A stretch of DNA of 64,000 nt from Pseudonocardia broussonetiae (GCF_013155125.1 NZ_CP053564.1:2487501-2551500); one strand, 5' to 3'. Shown: positions 30,439 through 40,050, numbered from the stretch's first letter. A program made the numbers and translations. The notes: generated by a model from the sequence alone, not told the origin.

Positions 30439-31127
30439 CCGAAGACCCGACCGACCAGCAGGCTCCGGACGGCGACGGCACCATCAGCGTCTTCCTCGTC
30501 GACGACCACGCCCTGTTCCGCTCCGGCGTCCGCGCGGAGCTCGAGCGCGGGGTCCCGGACGTGCGGGTGGTGGGCGAGGCCGGCTCCGTCGACGAGGCGG
30601 TGGCGGCGGTCCGGCACCACCGGCCCGACGTCGTGCTGCTCGACGTCCACATGCCCGACGGCGGCGGCGCCGAGGTGCTGCGCCGGCTGCGGCCCGAGCT
30701 GCCCGACGTCGTGTTCCTCGCGCTGTCGGTGTCGGACGCCGCGGAGGACGTCATCGCGGTGATCCGGGCGGGCGCGCGCGGCTACGTCACCAAGACGATC
30801 TCCGGGCGCGAGCTGGCCGACGCGGTCCGCCGCGTGCACGGCGGTGACGCCGTGTTCTCGCCGCGGCTGGCCGGGTTCGTGCTCGACGTGTTCTCCAACA
30901 AGCCCGGCGCGGCCCCGCCCGGCGACCCGGAGCTCGACCTGCTCACCCGTCGCGAGCGCGACGTGCTGCGCCTGCTGGCCCGCGGCTACGCCTACAAGGA
31001 GATCGCCGCGGAGCTGTTCATCTCGGTGAAGACGGTGGAGACGCACGTGTCGAGCGTGCTGCGCAAGACGCAGCTGTCGAACCGCTACGAGCTGTCGCGC
31101 TGGGCGTCGGACCGCCGGCTGGTGTAG
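30435..31127 (+). CDS. NarL/LuxR-type response regulator
   Basis: A 230-aa partner of the PspC kinase. The receiver (residues ~17-135) has VFLVDDHALFRSG, the phospho-acceptor D70 in DVVLLDVHMPDGGG, and GYVTKTISG with the conserved Lys. The HTH (~165-225) has LTRRERDVLRLLARGYAYKEIA and SVKTVETHVSSVLRKTQLSNR. ATG 30435 overlaps the kinase stop. It probably activates both its own operon and the divergent PspC/toast-rack gene; no operator was identified with confidence. Confidence 0.92.
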   Translation: MTEDPTDQQAPDGDGTISVFLVDDHALFRSGVRAELERGVPDVRVVGEAGSVDEAVAAVRHHRPDVVLLDVHMPDGGGAEVLRRLRPELPDVVFLALSVSDAAEDVIAVIRAGARGYVTKTISGRELADAVRRVHGGDAVFSPRLAGFVLDVFSNKPGAAPPGDPELDLLTRRERDVLRLLARGYAYKEIAAELFISVKTVETHVSSVLRKTQLSNRYELSRWASDRRLV

Positions 31128-31131
31128 CCGC

Positions 31132-32046
31132 TCAGCGGAGCAGGCCGCCGGCGAGGCCGCCGACGATGCTGGGCTCGTCGCCCTCCAGCGCGCCGCCGAC
31201 GCCGCTGACGGCGCCACCGAGGCCGCTGACGACCCCGCCGAGCGGCCCGCCCACGCCCTCGCCGAGGTCCTGGACGGTGCTGCCGAGACCACCGCCCTGC
31301 GGGGCGGAGCCGCCGCCCTGGCCGCCCGAGCCCGAGCCGCCGCCGGAACCGGAGCCGGGACCGGCGTCGTCGGAGGGGGTGGACGGGGCCGAGGTGGAGC
31401 CGCCGCCGGCTCCCGAGCCGCCGCCGGTGGACGAGCCCGTGCCGGCGGACGACGAGCCGCCCGGGGCCGACGAGCGGGTCGCGGCCGGGGTGTCGGCGGC
31501 GCCGCCCGCGGCGCGCGGGAACGCGACCTCGGTCCAGGCCATCGGCGCGGCCTCGCCGGCGTCGAGGGACTGCGACTGCGCCGCGGTGTCGATGACCGTC
31601 GGGATCGGGCGCTCCTGGCCCGGCGCGGGCTCGTCGAGGCGGCCCTCGCCGGCGTAGCCGCCGGAGGCGCGGGTGTCGTCGACCGTGCCGGTGAGCGAGG
31701 AGTCCGTCATCACCGTGGCGCCGAGGACCGACCCGGCGGCGAGCAGGCCGCCGGCGGCGAGCGCGCTGCGGCGCACGAGGGCCCCGGAGCCCCGGCGCGG
31801 GCGGTCGTCGTCGCCGCCGTCGGACTCCCAGCGGCTGCGCGCGGCGACCGGCCGGTCGGCCGCGTGCGGGGCGCGGCCCTCGCGGCGCAGGATGCTGCCG
31901 ACGGTGACCGGGCCGGTGGAGGGCGCGGCCTCGATCTGGGGGTCGGGCGCGTACCGGTTCAGCAGGTCGGCGACGGTGACGACGTCCGAGGGCAGGTCGC
32001 CCGAGGTGGCGTCCGTGGAACCGGCGCGGGACAGCAGCTGGGGCAC
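31132..32046 (-). CDS. Gly/Ser-rich single-pass membrane or secreted protein
   Basis: A 304-aa protein of unrecognised family. The N-terminal cytoplasmic part contains two conserved-looking boxes, DVVTVADLLNRYAP and GPVTVGSILRREGR; a membrane segment follows at ~ residues 90-112 (ALVRRSALAAGGLLAAGSVLG). The outer part is Ala/Pro-rich, then a Gly/Ser repeat region (~200-255), then glycine-zipper-like GVGGPLGGVVSGLGGAVSGVGG. GTG 32046 has GGGAGGA upstream. Convergent with the response regulator (5 bp apart). The zipper-like end suggests self-association or membrane contact; function unknown. Confidence 0.7.
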   Translation of the reverse strand: MPQLLSRAGSTDATSGDLPSDVVTVADLLNRYAPDPQIEAAPSTGPVTVGSILRREGRAPHAADRPVAARSRWESDGGDDDRPRRGSGALVRRSALAAGGLLAAGSVLGATVMTDSSLTGTVDDTRASGGYAGEGRLDEPAPGQERPIPTVIDTAAQSQSLDAGEAAPMAWTEVAFPRAAGGAADTPAATRSSAPGGSSSAGTGSSTGGGSGAGGGSTSAPSTPSDDAGPGSGSGGGSGSGGQGGGSAPQGGGLGSTVQDLGEGVGGPLGGVVSGLGGAVSGVGGALEGDEPSIVGGLAGGLLR

Positions 32047-32199
32047 GGCGCGACGTCCTCCCTTGGAGTGAACGGGTTGCGGAATGTCTACCGGATGGCG
32101 CACCCACGGGCCAAGTGCTACTCGCCCGCTCGTCGTCGTTCATCCCCACGGCGCAACGCCGCTCGTCGGGTGTGACGGACCGTTCATCCCGTTGCCGGG

Positions 32200-32517
32200 T
32201 CAGTGCTGGCCGCGGAACCGCCCGCGGGTCTGGTCGAGCGCCCCCTTCGCGACGACGCCGGCCCCGCCGCCGAGCAGCAGGCCGAGCACGTCGAGGGGCA
32301 GCCCGCCGCTGGTGAGCAGCAGCCCGAGCGCGGCCGCCGCGGCCGTGCCGCCCGCGACCTTCCAGCGGCCCGCCACGTAGTCGGCCGTGGCGCCGCCGGC
32401 GACCCCGCGCTTCGTCGCCGCGCTGTTCAGCATCGCGAGGTACCCGACGTGGCCCAGCGCGACGAGCAGCCCGGCGAGGGCCACGAGGAACGCCACCAGA
32501 CCGACCACAGCACCCAT
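32200..32517 (-). CDS. Small three-helix membrane protein
   Basis: A 105-aa integral membrane protein: helix 1 VVGLVAFLVALAGLLVALGHV, an amphipathic loop containing ATKRGVAGGATADYVAGRWK, helix 2 VAGGTAAAAALGLLLTSG, helix 3 LDVLGLLLGGGAGVVAKG and a basic tail. I do not recognise a family. ATG 32517. It lies 19 bp downstream of the chorismate mutase gene on the same strand and may be co-transcribed with it. Confidence 0.65.
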   Translation of the reverse strand: MGAVVGLVAFLVALAGLLVALGHVGYLAMLNSAATKRGVAGGATADYVAGRWKVAGGTAAAAALGLLLTSGGLPLDVLGLLLGGGAGVVAKGALDQTRGRFRGQH

Positions 32518-32536
32518 GGCGTCCAGAGTGCCAGAA

Positions 32537-32830
32537 CTAGCGCCCGCCGAGGCGTCCCCGGCCCAGGCGCAGCAGCAGCATCCCCAGCTCGCGGCCCTCG
32601 ACGCCGAGGTCGCGGAACCGGGCGAGCACCGCCATCTCGCGGTTGTAGACGATGCGGGGGCCGCCCGCGGCCATCCGCGCGCGGCCGATCCGCTGCGACA
32701 CCTCGCTGCGGCGCATGACCAGCCGCAGGATCTCGGCGTCCAGGCGGTCGATCTCCTGGCGCAGCTCCTGGATCTCGTCCTCGGCGGGGATGTCGTCCTC
32801 GGGCGGGGCCTGTTCGGCGCTCACGGTCAC
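32537..32830 (-). CDS. Chorismate mutase, AroQ type
   Basis: Converts chorismate to prephenate for Phe/Tyr synthesis. The 97-aa product has an acidic N-terminus then EIQELRQEIDRLDAEILRLVMRRSEVSQRIGRARM, REMAVLARFRDLG and the end LLLRLGRGRLGG, the three-helix AroQ-delta pattern of M. tuberculosis Rv0948c, whose activity depends on the C-terminal arginines and on binding DAHP synthase. GTG 32830 or GTG 32824 both sit behind AGGAGG. As in mycobacteria it is divergent from uvrD1. A 10-bp hairpin (32853-32862/32876-32885) lies in its leader. Confidence 0.92.
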   Translation of the reverse strand: MTVSAEQAPPEDDIPAEDEIQELRQEIDRLDAEILRLVMRRSEVSQRIGRARMAAGGPRIVYNREMAVLARFRDLGVEGRELGMLLLRLGRGRLGGR

Positions 32831-33033
32831 GTCTCCTCCTCGTCGCCGGTGCGCGGACCCGGACGCGGGAGAGCCCCGGGTCCGCTGGACACCGGGGCTC
32901 GTGGGCTGGTCAGCGCGGGGCGGCCACGGGCACCGGGGTCCGGCACCCGTAGCGGAATCGGCAGCTCCGCAGCACGGTCGGAGTGTGCCACAGCGCGGGA
33001 CGGTCAGGGGGCGGCGGTACCCTGCGGAACACG

Positions 33034-33111
33034 ATGAGCGAGCCTGCGAGCGAATCGATGACACGGCGCCTGCGCGCAGCGCCGAGCTCGCGCAGCGAGG
33101 GAGAGCGATGA
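33034..33111 (+). other. Candidate 25-codon upstream ORF coupled to uvrD1, within a GAGCGA-rich repeat
   Basis: ATG 33034 opens a 25-codon frame (MSEPASESMTRRLRAAPSS...) whose TGA (33109-33111) overlaps the uvrD1 ATG (33108) as ATGA. The DNA is built from GAGCGAGC/GCGAGCGA units at 33035-33056 and 33087-33107, a pattern that recurs upstream of genes in actinobacterial genomes. A -10-like TACCCT (33018-33023) lies 10 bp before the ATG, so leaderless translation is possible. Whether the peptide is made is unknown. Confidence 0.4.
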
Positions 33112-35444
33112 GCGCGCTGTTCGAACTGCCCCAGGAGACCGTCACCGAGCCCCGCACCGCCCGGGGCCGGACCCTGCTGGAGGGTCTCAACCCGCGCCAG
33201 CGCGAGGCCGTCGTGCACGCGGGGTCGCCGCTGCTGATCGTCGCGGGCGCGGGGTCGGGCAAGACCCGGGTACTCACCCACCGCATCGCCTGGCTGCTGG
33301 CCGAGCGCGACGTGCACCCCGGCGAGATCATGTCGATCACGTTCACCAACAAGGCCGCGGCCGAGATGAAGGAGCGGGTCGACGCGCTGGTGGGGCGCCG
33401 CGGCAACGCGATGTGGGTGTCGACGTTCCACTCGATGTGCGTGCGGATCCTGCGGCGCGAGGCGTCGCACCTGGGCGTGCGCAGCGCGTTCTCCGTCTAC
33501 GACGCCGACGACTCCCGTCGGCTGATCGGGATGATCACGCGCGACCTCGGGACGGACCCCAAGAAGTACGCGCCGCGCGCGGTCGCGGCGCAGATCTCCA
33601 ACCTCAAGAACGAGCTCCTCTCCGCCGACGACGCCGCGGAGCGCGCCACCAACGACCACGAGCGCAAGGTGGCCGAGGTCTACGGCGTCTACCAGGCGCG
33701 GCTGCGCACGGCCAACGCCTTCGACTTCGACGACCTGATCATGGAGACGGTCGCGCTGCTCCAGCGGCTGCCCGCCGTCGCGGAGTACTACCGCCGCCGG
33801 TTCCGCCACGTCCTCGTCGACGAGTACCAGGACACCAACCACGCGCAGTACGCACTGGTGCGCGAGCTGGTGGCGCCCGCCGCGCCGGGCGCGCGCCCGG
33901 GCGAGCTGTGCGTCGTCGGCGACTCCGACCAGTCGATCTACGCCTTCCGCGGCGCCAACATCCGCAACATCGTGGAGTTCGAGCAGGACTTCCCCGACGC
34001 GCGCACGATCCTGCTGGAGCAGAACTACCGCTCCACGCAGACGATCCTCACGGCGGCCAACACCGTCATCGCCCGCAACCCGGACCGCCGCGACAAGCGC
34101 CTGTGGTCCGAGCAGGGCGACGGCGAGAAGGTCGTCGGGTACGTCGCCGACAACGAGCACGACGAGGCGGCGTTCGTCGCGGCCGAGATCGACCGGCTCG
34201 TCGACTCCGGCGACTACCGCAACTCCGACATCGCCGTGTTCTACCGGACCAACTCCCAGTCGCGCGTCTTCGAGGGCGTGTTCGCCCGCGTCGGGATGGC
34301 GTACAAGATCGTCGGCGGCGTCCGCTTCTACGAGCGGATGGAGGTGCGCGACGCGCTGGCCTACCTGCGGGTGCTGTCCAACCCCGAGGACACGGTGAGC
34401 CTGCGGCGCATCCTCAACGTGCCCAAGCGCGGCATCGGCGACAAGGCCGAGGACACCGTGGCGGCCTTCGCCGACCGCGAGCGCATCTCGTTCGCCGCGG
34501 CGCTGCGGATCGTCGCCGAGCAGCCCGAGCGCGTCCCCGGCCTGGTCACGCGCTCGCAGCGGGCGATCGGCGGATTCGTCCGGATGCTCGACGAGCTCGA
34601 CGAGCTCGTGGCCCGCGGGGAGGAGACCGCCGAGCTGCTGGAGGCGGTCTACGCGAAGACCGGCTACACCGCCGAGCTCGAGGCCAGCGAGGACCCGCAG
34701 GACGGGTCGCGCCTGGACAACCTCGCCGAGCTGGTCACGGTGGCGCGGGAGTTCGCGGGCGACGTCGCCGCGGCCGACCCGGACGCCTCCGACGTGGAGG
34801 TCGGCGCCCCCGAGCCCGGCTCGCTGGCCGCGTTCCTGGAGCGCGTGGCGCTGGTCGCCGACGCCGACTCCATCCCCGACGACGACCAGGGCATGGTCAC
34901 GCTGATGACGCTGCACACGGCGAAGGGGCTGGAGTTCCCCGTCGTGTTCCTCACCGGCTGGGAGGACGGCGTCTTCCCGCACATGCGCGCCATGGGCGAC
35001 CCGGCCGAGCTGGCCGAGGAGCGGCGGCTGGCCTACGTGGGCATCACGCGCGCCCGGGAGCGGCTCTACCTGTCCCGCGCGATGATCCGCTCGGCGTTCG
35101 GCCAGCCCAACGCCAACCCGGCGTCGCGGTTCCTGGCGGAGGTGCCCGAGGGGCTGGTCGACTGGCGGCGCGCCGAGCCCGAGCGCTCGGCCCCGGTGGG
35201 CCGCTTCGGCTTCGGCCGGCGCAGCACCGCCACCGACCGCGGCACGTGGAACGTCCCGAAGGCGTCGATGGCGCCCACGCTGAGCCTCGACGTGGGCGAC
35301 CGCGTCAACCACGACAAGTACGGGCTGGGCACGGTCGTCGCGTCCGACGGCAGCGGCGCGCGGGCCACCGTCACGATCGACTTCGGCAGCTCCGGCACCG
35401 TGCGGCTCATGCTGATCGGCGGCGTGCCGATGCAGAAGCTGTAG
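33108..35444 (+). CDS. uvrD1: ATP-dependent DNA helicase UvrD1/PcrA
   Basis: A 778-aa superfamily-1 3'-5' helicase for nucleotide-excision repair and fork maintenance. Motifs in order: Q-motif LNPRQREAV, Walker A VAGAGSGKTRVLTHR, Ia SITFTNKAAAEMKER, II VLVDEYQDTNHAQY, III VGDSDQSIYAFRGA, IV EQNYRSTQTIL, V VTLMTLHTAKGLEFPVVF and VI YVGITRARERLYL. The C-terminus (GDRVNHDKYGLGTVVA...) is the Tudor-like domain that contacts RNA polymerase in PcrA. ATG 33108. Divergent from chorismate mutase, as at Rv0948c-Rv0949. Confidence 0.96.
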   Translation: MSALFELPQETVTEPRTARGRTLLEGLNPRQREAVVHAGSPLLIVAGAGSGKTRVLTHRIAWLLAERDVHPGEIMSITFTNKAAAEMKERVDALVGRRGNAMWVSTFHSMCVRILRREASHLGVRSAFSVYDADDSRRLIGMITRDLGTDPKKYAPRAVAAQISNLKNELLSADDAAERATNDHERKVAEVYGVYQARLRTANAFDFDDLIMETVALLQRLPAVAEYYRRRFRHVLVDEYQDTNHAQYALVRELVAPAAPGARPGELCVVGDSDQSIYAFRGANIRNIVEFEQDFPDARTILLEQNYRSTQTILTAANTVIARNPDRRDKRLWSEQGDGEKVVGYVADNEHDEAAFVAAEIDRLVDSGDYRNSDIAVFYRTNSQSRVFEGVFARVGMAYKIVGGVRFYERMEVRDALAYLRVLSNPEDTVSLRRILNVPKRGIGDKAEDTVAAFADRERISFAAALRIVAEQPERVPGLVTRSQRAIGGFVRMLDELDELVARGEETAELLEAVYAKTGYTAELEASEDPQDGSRLDNLAELVTVAREFAGDVAAADPDASDVEVGAPEPGSLAAFLERVALVADADSIPDDDQGMVTLMTLHTAKGLEFPVVFLTGWEDGVFPHMRAMGDPAELAEERRLAYVGITRARERLYLSRAMIRSAFGQPNANPASRFLAEVPEGLVDWRRAEPERSAPVGRFGFGRRSTATDRGTWNVPKASMAPTLSLDVGDRVNHDKYGLGTVVASDGSGARATVTIDFGSSGTVRLMLIGGVPMQKL

Positions 35445-35449
35445 GTGCG

Positions 35450-35761
35450 GTGGACGCGGCCGAGCGCTTCTCCGGGGTCGTCGACGGGTTCGCCGACGAC
35501 CCCGGCGTCGAGTCGCCGCGGCCCGGGGCCCGCGGGTTCGGCGCGCGGGCGCTGCGCGCGGGCGGCGCGATCTTCGCGATGCTCGACGTCTACGGCCGGT
35601 TCGTCGTGAAGCTCGACCCCGCGCGGGTGGGGGAGCTGCTCGACGCGGGCGTCGGGGCGCCGTTCGACAACGGGCACGGCCGCGCGATGCGCGCCTGGCT
35701 GGTGCTCGGTCCCGAGGACGACTGGGCGGCGTTCGCGCGGGAGGCGCGCGAGCGGGCCTGA
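35450..35761 (+). CDS. TfoX/YjbR-like small protein
   Basis: A 103-aa protein starting at GTG 35450, 5 bp after uvrD1. It contains FGARALRAGGAIFAMLDVYGRFVVKLDPARVGELL and the end RAMRAWLVLGPEDDWAAFAREA, resembling the TfoX N-terminal / MmcQ-YjbR fold (a small alpha/beta domain of unknown biochemical role, sometimes DNA-related). Probably co-transcribed with uvrD1. Family call by pattern only. Confidence 0.7.
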   Translation: MDAAERFSGVVDGFADDPGVESPRPGARGFGARALRAGGAIFAMLDVYGRFVVKLDPARVGELLDAGVGAPFDNGHGRAMRAWLVLGPEDDWAAFAREARERA

Positions 35762-35768
35762 GCGCCGC

Positions 35769-36620
35769 TCAGAAGCCGTCGATCCCGTGCTGCTCCAGCC
35801 ACGGGCGGGGGTTCATCGGGCGGTCGTTCGCGTCGTGGATCTCGAAGTGCAGATGCGGGCCGGTGGAGAAGCCGCGGTTGCCGAGCTCGGCGATCTGCTG
35901 GCCCGCCGCCACCTCGTCGCCGACCTGCACGATCGCGCGGTTGATGTGGCCGTAGACCGACTTGGTGCCGTCGGCGTGGCGGAGCACGACCCAGAGGCCG
36001 AAGCCCGACGCCGGGCCGGACTCCTCCACGACCCCGTCGGTGACGGCGTAGATCGGGGTGCCGATGGCGTTGGCGATGTCGATGCCGTTGTGGTGGGTGC
36101 CCCAGCGGCCGCCGAAGCCGGAGGTGAAGCGGCCGATGGTGGGCTGCACGAACGCCTGGTCGCCGACGAGGTGCGCCAGCGGGGCGCCGAAGGAGAGCGC
36201 GGAGGTGAGGATCGCGTCGCGGCGGGCGAGCTCCTGGCCGATCTCGACGGCCTTCGTGAGGTTCTGGACGTCGACCTGCGACTCCGGGTCGAGCCCGACG
36301 GTCGCGAGCGCCCCGGGGAGCACCTGGTCGCCGCCGATGGCGTCGACGGGGAAGGAGGCCTCGCTGACCTCGGCGACCGGCAGCAGCGCGCTCATCGCGA
36401 CGGGCGGGGGCTCGGCGGCCTCGAGCAGGGGCGCGACGGCGGTCTGACCGGCGGCGACGACGGCGCCCGTGGCGACGGCGGCGACGGTCACGCGGCCGCG
36501 CAGGGACGCGGCGGGAGGCGCCGGTAGCCGGTGCACCCCGGGGACGGTGACGACGCGCAGTGGCGCCGTCACGTCACTGAGGTGGTCCGGGGCGCCGCTG
36601 GGGGAGCGGTGGCGCGCCAC
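35769..36620 (-). CDS. M23 family metallopeptidase, exported
   Basis: A 283-aa LytM-type endopeptidase or LytM-like activator acting on peptidoglycan. N-terminal cytoplasmic tail, then a hydrophobic export segment at ~43-62 (RVTVAAVATGAVVAAGQ), an Ala/Pro-rich stretch, and the M23 domain (~165-283): FTSGFGGRWGTHHNGIDIANAIGTPIYAV with first zinc ligands His and Asp, and TGPHLHFEIHD with the H-x-H. Both ligand sets are present, so it is probably active. GTG 36620. It matches the position of Rv0950c next to uvrD1 and sucC. A 192-bp leader precedes it. Confidence 0.9.
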   Translation of the reverse strand: MARHRSPSGAPDHLSDVTAPLRVVTVPGVHRLPAPPAASLRGRVTVAAVATGAVVAAGQTAVAPLLEAAEPPPVAMSALLPVAEVSEASFPVDAIGGDQVLPGALATVGLDPESQVDVQNLTKAVEIGQELARRDAILTSALSFGAPLAHLVGDQAFVQPTIGRFTSGFGGRWGTHHNGIDIANAIGTPIYAVTDGVVEESGPASGFGLWVVLRHADGTKSVYGHINRAIVQVGDEVAAGQQIAELGNRGFSTGPHLHFEIHDANDRPMNPRPWLEQHGIDGF

Positions 36621-36812
36621 GACCTGCCCTTCTCGACGGATGGTGGTCTCCGCACCGCGGGCCGATCGGCGTGGACTGGGGATGTCCCAGGCGTCTCGGG
36701 GGATGCCTGCTGCCGTCGTGACCGGTCCGTGATGCGAACGGCCGAAACGTAGCGGTGGTCACGCGCCGTAGGCAAATCTGGGTGCGGCGTGTCGGGAAGT
36801 CGACCGCTGCGA

Positions 36813-37775
36813 TCAGGACGCGGGCGAGGAGCGCTCGCCGTACGTGGTCGAACGGGGGTTCTCGACCGCCTGACCTCGTCGGAACGGGTGACGGCGATGG
36901 TCCGAACGAGCGAGCGCGCTGACCACCCAGTGCACCGAGCGCGGATCGATCGGCAGGGAGAGGTGACCGACGTCACGCAACTCCAGGTGTTCGACGTGCA
37001 GGTCGTCGTGCGCGAGGCGGGCGTTGCGCTGCGGCACGATCATCTGGTCCATGCGGCTCCACACGACCAGGAACCGCGTCGGGCAGCCGGGGGCGGGCTC
37101 CTCCAGCTCGCGGAGCAGGTCGGAGCCGGGCCGCAGCTGGGCGGCCAGCGGGGTGGGCATGAGGTAGGCGCTGAGCGAGCCGGTGTGCGGGCTGCCCAGC
37201 GTCACGAGCGTGTCGACGACGTCGGAGCCGCCCAGGCGCTGGACGTAGTACCGCGCGATCATGCCGCCCAGCGAGTGCCCGACGATGTGGACGCGCTCGG
37301 CGCCCGTGACCTCGCGCAGCCGCTCGACGTGCCCGCGCAGCTCGTGCGCGGCCGTGCGGACGTCACCGGTGAAGAGGCTGTAGTTGACCGCGTGCACGGT
37401 GCCGAACCCGCGCCGGCGCAGCGCGCGGCGGAACACGGTGAACACCGACCGGTTGTCCATGATCCCGTGCACCAGCAGGATCGGGTAGCCGGCGCCCTCC
37501 GGGTCGGCCACCAGCAGGCCGCGGCGCTCGGGCGGCAGGGTGTCGGTGCGGTAGCCGTCGCCGGACTCGACCAGCGTCTCGCGCAGGAGCCCGGCCGGGT
37601 AGACGGCCATGTGCGCCGCCAGCCACGCCCACTCGACGGCGACGCCGCGCAGGCCGGCGGGGGTGCCGAAGGTCCGCGCGGTGTAGGCCCCGGCGCGGCC
37701 GACCTCGACCGCGGCCCGGCCGACCGCCCCGGCGGCCGACGCCAGGCGGTCGAGCCCCCCGCGGACCAGCGCCAT
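36813..37775 (-). CDS. Lipase/esterase-like alpha/beta hydrolase
   Basis: A 320-aa hydrolase. After a ~90-residue helical N-terminus ([12 protein letters not shown]) the fold starts with [16 protein letters not shown] (oxyanion HG), then the nucleophile elbow [31 protein letters not shown] (lipase-like), [14 protein letters not shown] (acid) and DVGHLSLP (His). The VHG and GSPH motifs are those of the EstA/lipase group with neutral lipids or esters as substrates. No clear signal peptide. It is upstream of the M23 gene on the same strand but separated by 192 bp; divergent from sucCD. Confidence 0.88.
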   Translation of the reverse strand: MALVRGGLDRLASAAGAVGRAAVEVGRAGAYTARTFGTPAGLRGVAVEWAWLAAHMAVYPAGLLRETLVESGDGYRTDTLPPERRGLLVADPEGAGYPILLVHGIMDNRSVFTVFRRALRRRGFGTVHAVNYSLFTGDVRTAAHELRGHVERLREVTGAERVHIVGHSLGGMIARYYVQRLGGSDVVDTLVTLGSPHTGSLSAYLMPTPLAAQLRPGSDLLRELEEPAPGCPTRFLVVWSRMDQMIVPQRNARLAHDDLHVEHLELRDVGHLSLPIDPRSVHWVVSALARSDHRRHPFRRGQAVENPRSTTYGERSSPAS

Positions 37776-37972
37776 GCACCCGACGGTAGGCCAGAGATCG
37801 CCGTCGTGCTGTCCCCGATTGACACACCGTGCGGGACGGCCCGGTCCGGGCGGGGGTGACAGCAGTCACCGGGGCAGGTCAGGGCAGGTGCGGCGCGCGT
37901 CGCTAGGGTCGTCGCAGCAGCGTTTCCGCGAGCCGGAGAGCGGCTCACACGCACAGCGGAGTGGGAGAGCCC

Positions 37973-39145
37973 ATGGATCTCTACGAGTACCAGGCGAAGG
38001 ACCTCTTCGCCGCGCACGGCGTCCCGGTCCTGCCGGGCAGGACCGTCGAGACGGTCGAGGACGCGAAGGCCGCGGCGGCCGAGCTCGGCACCGCCGTCGT
38101 CGTCAAGGCGCAGGTCAAGGTCGGCGGCCGGGGCAAGGCCGGCGGCGTCAAGCTGGCGACGACCCCCGACGAGGCGGCCGAGAAGGCCACCGACATCCTC
38201 GGCCTCGACATCAAGGGCCACACGGTGCACCGCGTGCTCGTGACCACGGCCAGCGACATCGCGCAGGAGTACTACTTCTCCTTCCTGCTCGACCGCTCCA
38301 ACCGCACCTTCCTCGCGATGGCGAGCGCCGAGGGCGGCATGGAGATCGAGCAGCTCGCGGTCGAGCGCCCCGAGGCGCTGGCGCGCATCCCGATCGACGC
38401 GATCGCGGGCGTCGACCGGGCGAAGGCGGCCGAGATCGTCGCGGCGGCGAAGTACCCGGCCGAGGTGGCCGAGGAGGCCGCCGACGTCATCGTGAAGCTC
38501 TGGGAGACCTTCGTCTTCGAGGACGCCACGCTGGTCGAGGTCAACCCGCTGGTGCGCGACCCGCAGGACCGGGTCATCGCGCTCGACGGCAAGGTCACCC
38601 TCGACGAGAACGCCGGCTTCCGGCACCCCGAGCACGCGGCGCTGGTCGACGAGCGCACCGAGAACCCGCTCGAGGCCAAGGCGAAGGCCAAGGGCCTCAA
38701 CTACGTCAAGCTCGACGACGGCCAGGTCGGCATCATCGGCAACGGCGCGGGCCTCGTCATGAGCACCCTCGACGTCGTCGCGTACGCGGGCGAGAAGCAC
38801 GGCGGCGTCAAGCCCGCCAACTTCCTCGACATCGGCGGCGGCGCGTCGGCGCAGGTCATGGCCGACGGCCTCGACGTCATCCTGGGCGACCCCGACGTGA
38901 AGAGCGTCTTCGTCAACGTCTTCGGCGGCATCACCGCGTGCGACGCGGTGGCCAACGGCATCGTCGAGGCCCTGAAGATCCTGGGCGACAGCGCCACCAA
39001 GCCGCTCGTGGTGCGCCTGGACGGCAACAACGTCCTCGAGGGCCGCAAGATCCTCGACGACGCGAACCACCCGCTCGTCACGCAGGTGGACACCATGGAC
39101 AACGCGGCCGACAAGGCCGCCGAGCTCGCAGCGGCGGGGGCCTGA
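37973..39145 (+). CDS. sucC: Succinyl-CoA synthetase, beta subunit
   Basis: TCA-cycle enzyme making succinate and ATP/GTP from succinyl-CoA. The 390-aa product has the ATP-grasp N-terminus [36 protein letters not shown], the metal/ATP residues LVEVNPLV, and the C-terminal CoA-ligase domain with [23 protein letters not shown] and [18 protein letters not shown] 37973, behind GTGGGAG, is preferred to GTG 37961. sucD follows after 2 bp. Divergent from the lipase gene across a 197-bp promoter region. Confidence 0.97.
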   Translation: MDLYEYQAKDLFAAHGVPVLPGRTVETVEDAKAAAAELGTAVVVKAQVKVGGRGKAGGVKLATTPDEAAEKATDILGLDIKGHTVHRVLVTTASDIAQEYYFSFLLDRSNRTFLAMASAEGGMEIEQLAVERPEALARIPIDAIAGVDRAKAAEIVAAAKYPAEVAEEAADVIVKLWETFVFEDATLVEVNPLVRDPQDRVIALDGKVTLDENAGFRHPEHAALVDERTENPLEAKAKAKGLNYVKLDDGQVGIIGNGAGLVMSTLDVVAYAGEKHGGVKPANFLDIGGGASAQVMADGLDVILGDPDVKSVFVNVFGGITACDAVANGIVEALKILGDSATKPLVVRLDGNNVLEGRKILDDANHPLVTQVDTMDNAADKAAELAAAGA

Positions 39146-39147
39146 CT

Positions 39148-40035
39148 ATGTCGATCTTCCTCAACGAGAACAGCAAGGTCATCGTCCAGGGCATCACCGG
39201 TGGTGAGGGCACCAAGCACTCCACCAAGATGCTCGCGGCGGGCACCAACATCGTCGGCGGCGTGAACGCGCGCAAGGCCGGCACGACCGTCGAGATCGGC
39301 GGCAAGAACCTCCCGGTGTTCGCCACCGTCGAGGAGGCCATGAAGGAGACCGGCGCCGACGTCAGCGTCGCCTTCGTGCCCCCGAAGTTCACCAAGGACG
39401 CCGTGATCGAGGCGATCGACGCCGAGATCCCGCTGCTGGTGATCATCACCGAGGGCGTGCCGGTGCACGACTCCGCCTACTTCTGGGCGCACGCCGTGGC
39501 CAAGGGCAACAAGACCCGGATCATCGGCCCGAACTGCCCCGGCATCATCTCGCCCGGGAAGTCGAACGCGGGCATCATCCCGGCCGACATCGCGGGCCCC
39601 GGCAAGATCGGGCTCGTCTCCAAGTCGGGCACGCTGACCTACCAGATGATGTACGAGCTGCGCGAGATCGGCTTCTCCACCGCCATCGGCATCGGCGGCG
39701 ACCCGGTCATCGGCACCACGCACATCGACGCGCTCGAGGCCTTCGAGGCCGACCCCGAGACCGCCGCGATCGTCATGATCGGCGAGATCGGCGGCGACGC
39801 GGAGGAGCGCGCGGCGGCCTACATCAAGGAGAACGTGACCAAGCCGGTCGTCGGCTACGTCGCGGGCTTCACCGCGCCCGAGGGCAAGACGATGGGCCAC
39901 GCCGGCGCCATCGTCTCCGGCTCGGCGGGCACGGCGCAGGCGAAGATGGAGGCCCTCGAGGCCGCCGGGGTCAAGGTCGGCAAGACGCCGAGCGAGACCG
40001 CGGACCTGATGCGGGAGATCGTGGCGGGGCTGTAG
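39148..40035 (+). CDS. sucD: Succinyl-CoA synthetase, alpha subunit
   Basis: The 295-aa alpha subunit binds CoA and carries the phosphorylated histidine. Visible are [18 protein letters not shown], CoA-binding [67 protein letters not shown], and the phospho-His loop [15 protein letters not shown] 39148. A 55-nt palindromic element starts 15 nt after the stop. Confidence 0.97.
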   Translation: MSIFLNENSKVIVQGITGGEGTKHSTKMLAAGTNIVGGVNARKAGTTVEIGGKNLPVFATVEEAMKETGADVSVAFVPPKFTKDAVIEAIDAEIPLLVIITEGVPVHDSAYFWAHAVAKGNKTRIIGPNCPGIISPGKSNAGIIPADIAGPGKIGLVSKSGTLTYQMMYELREIGFSTAIGIGGDPVIGTTHIDALEAFEADPETAAIVMIGEIGGDAEERAAAYIKENVTKPVVGYVAGFTAPEGKTMGHAGAIVSGSAGTAQAKMEALEAAGVKVGKTPSETADLMREIVAGL

Positions 40036-40050
40036 TCGCCCGTCGCCGCG

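Noticed and set aside
30081-31292. Long minus-strand frames opposite the PspC kinase and response regulator
   Set aside because: Composition is that of shadow frames; the plus-strand genes have complete conserved domains.
32853-32885. Attenuator or leader peptide for chorismate mutase
   Set aside because: Only a single 10-bp hairpin is visible; there is no run of Phe/Tyr/Trp codons in a short leader frame and no alternative pairing.
36621-36812. Possible c-di-AMP (ydaO-type) riboswitch before the M23 peptidase gene
   Set aside because: Cell-wall hydrolase genes of actinobacteria often carry it, but the conserved GGGGAAcC/GGGUGAAU-like blocks are not visible here. Only small hairpins (CTGGG-GATGT-CCCAG) are present.
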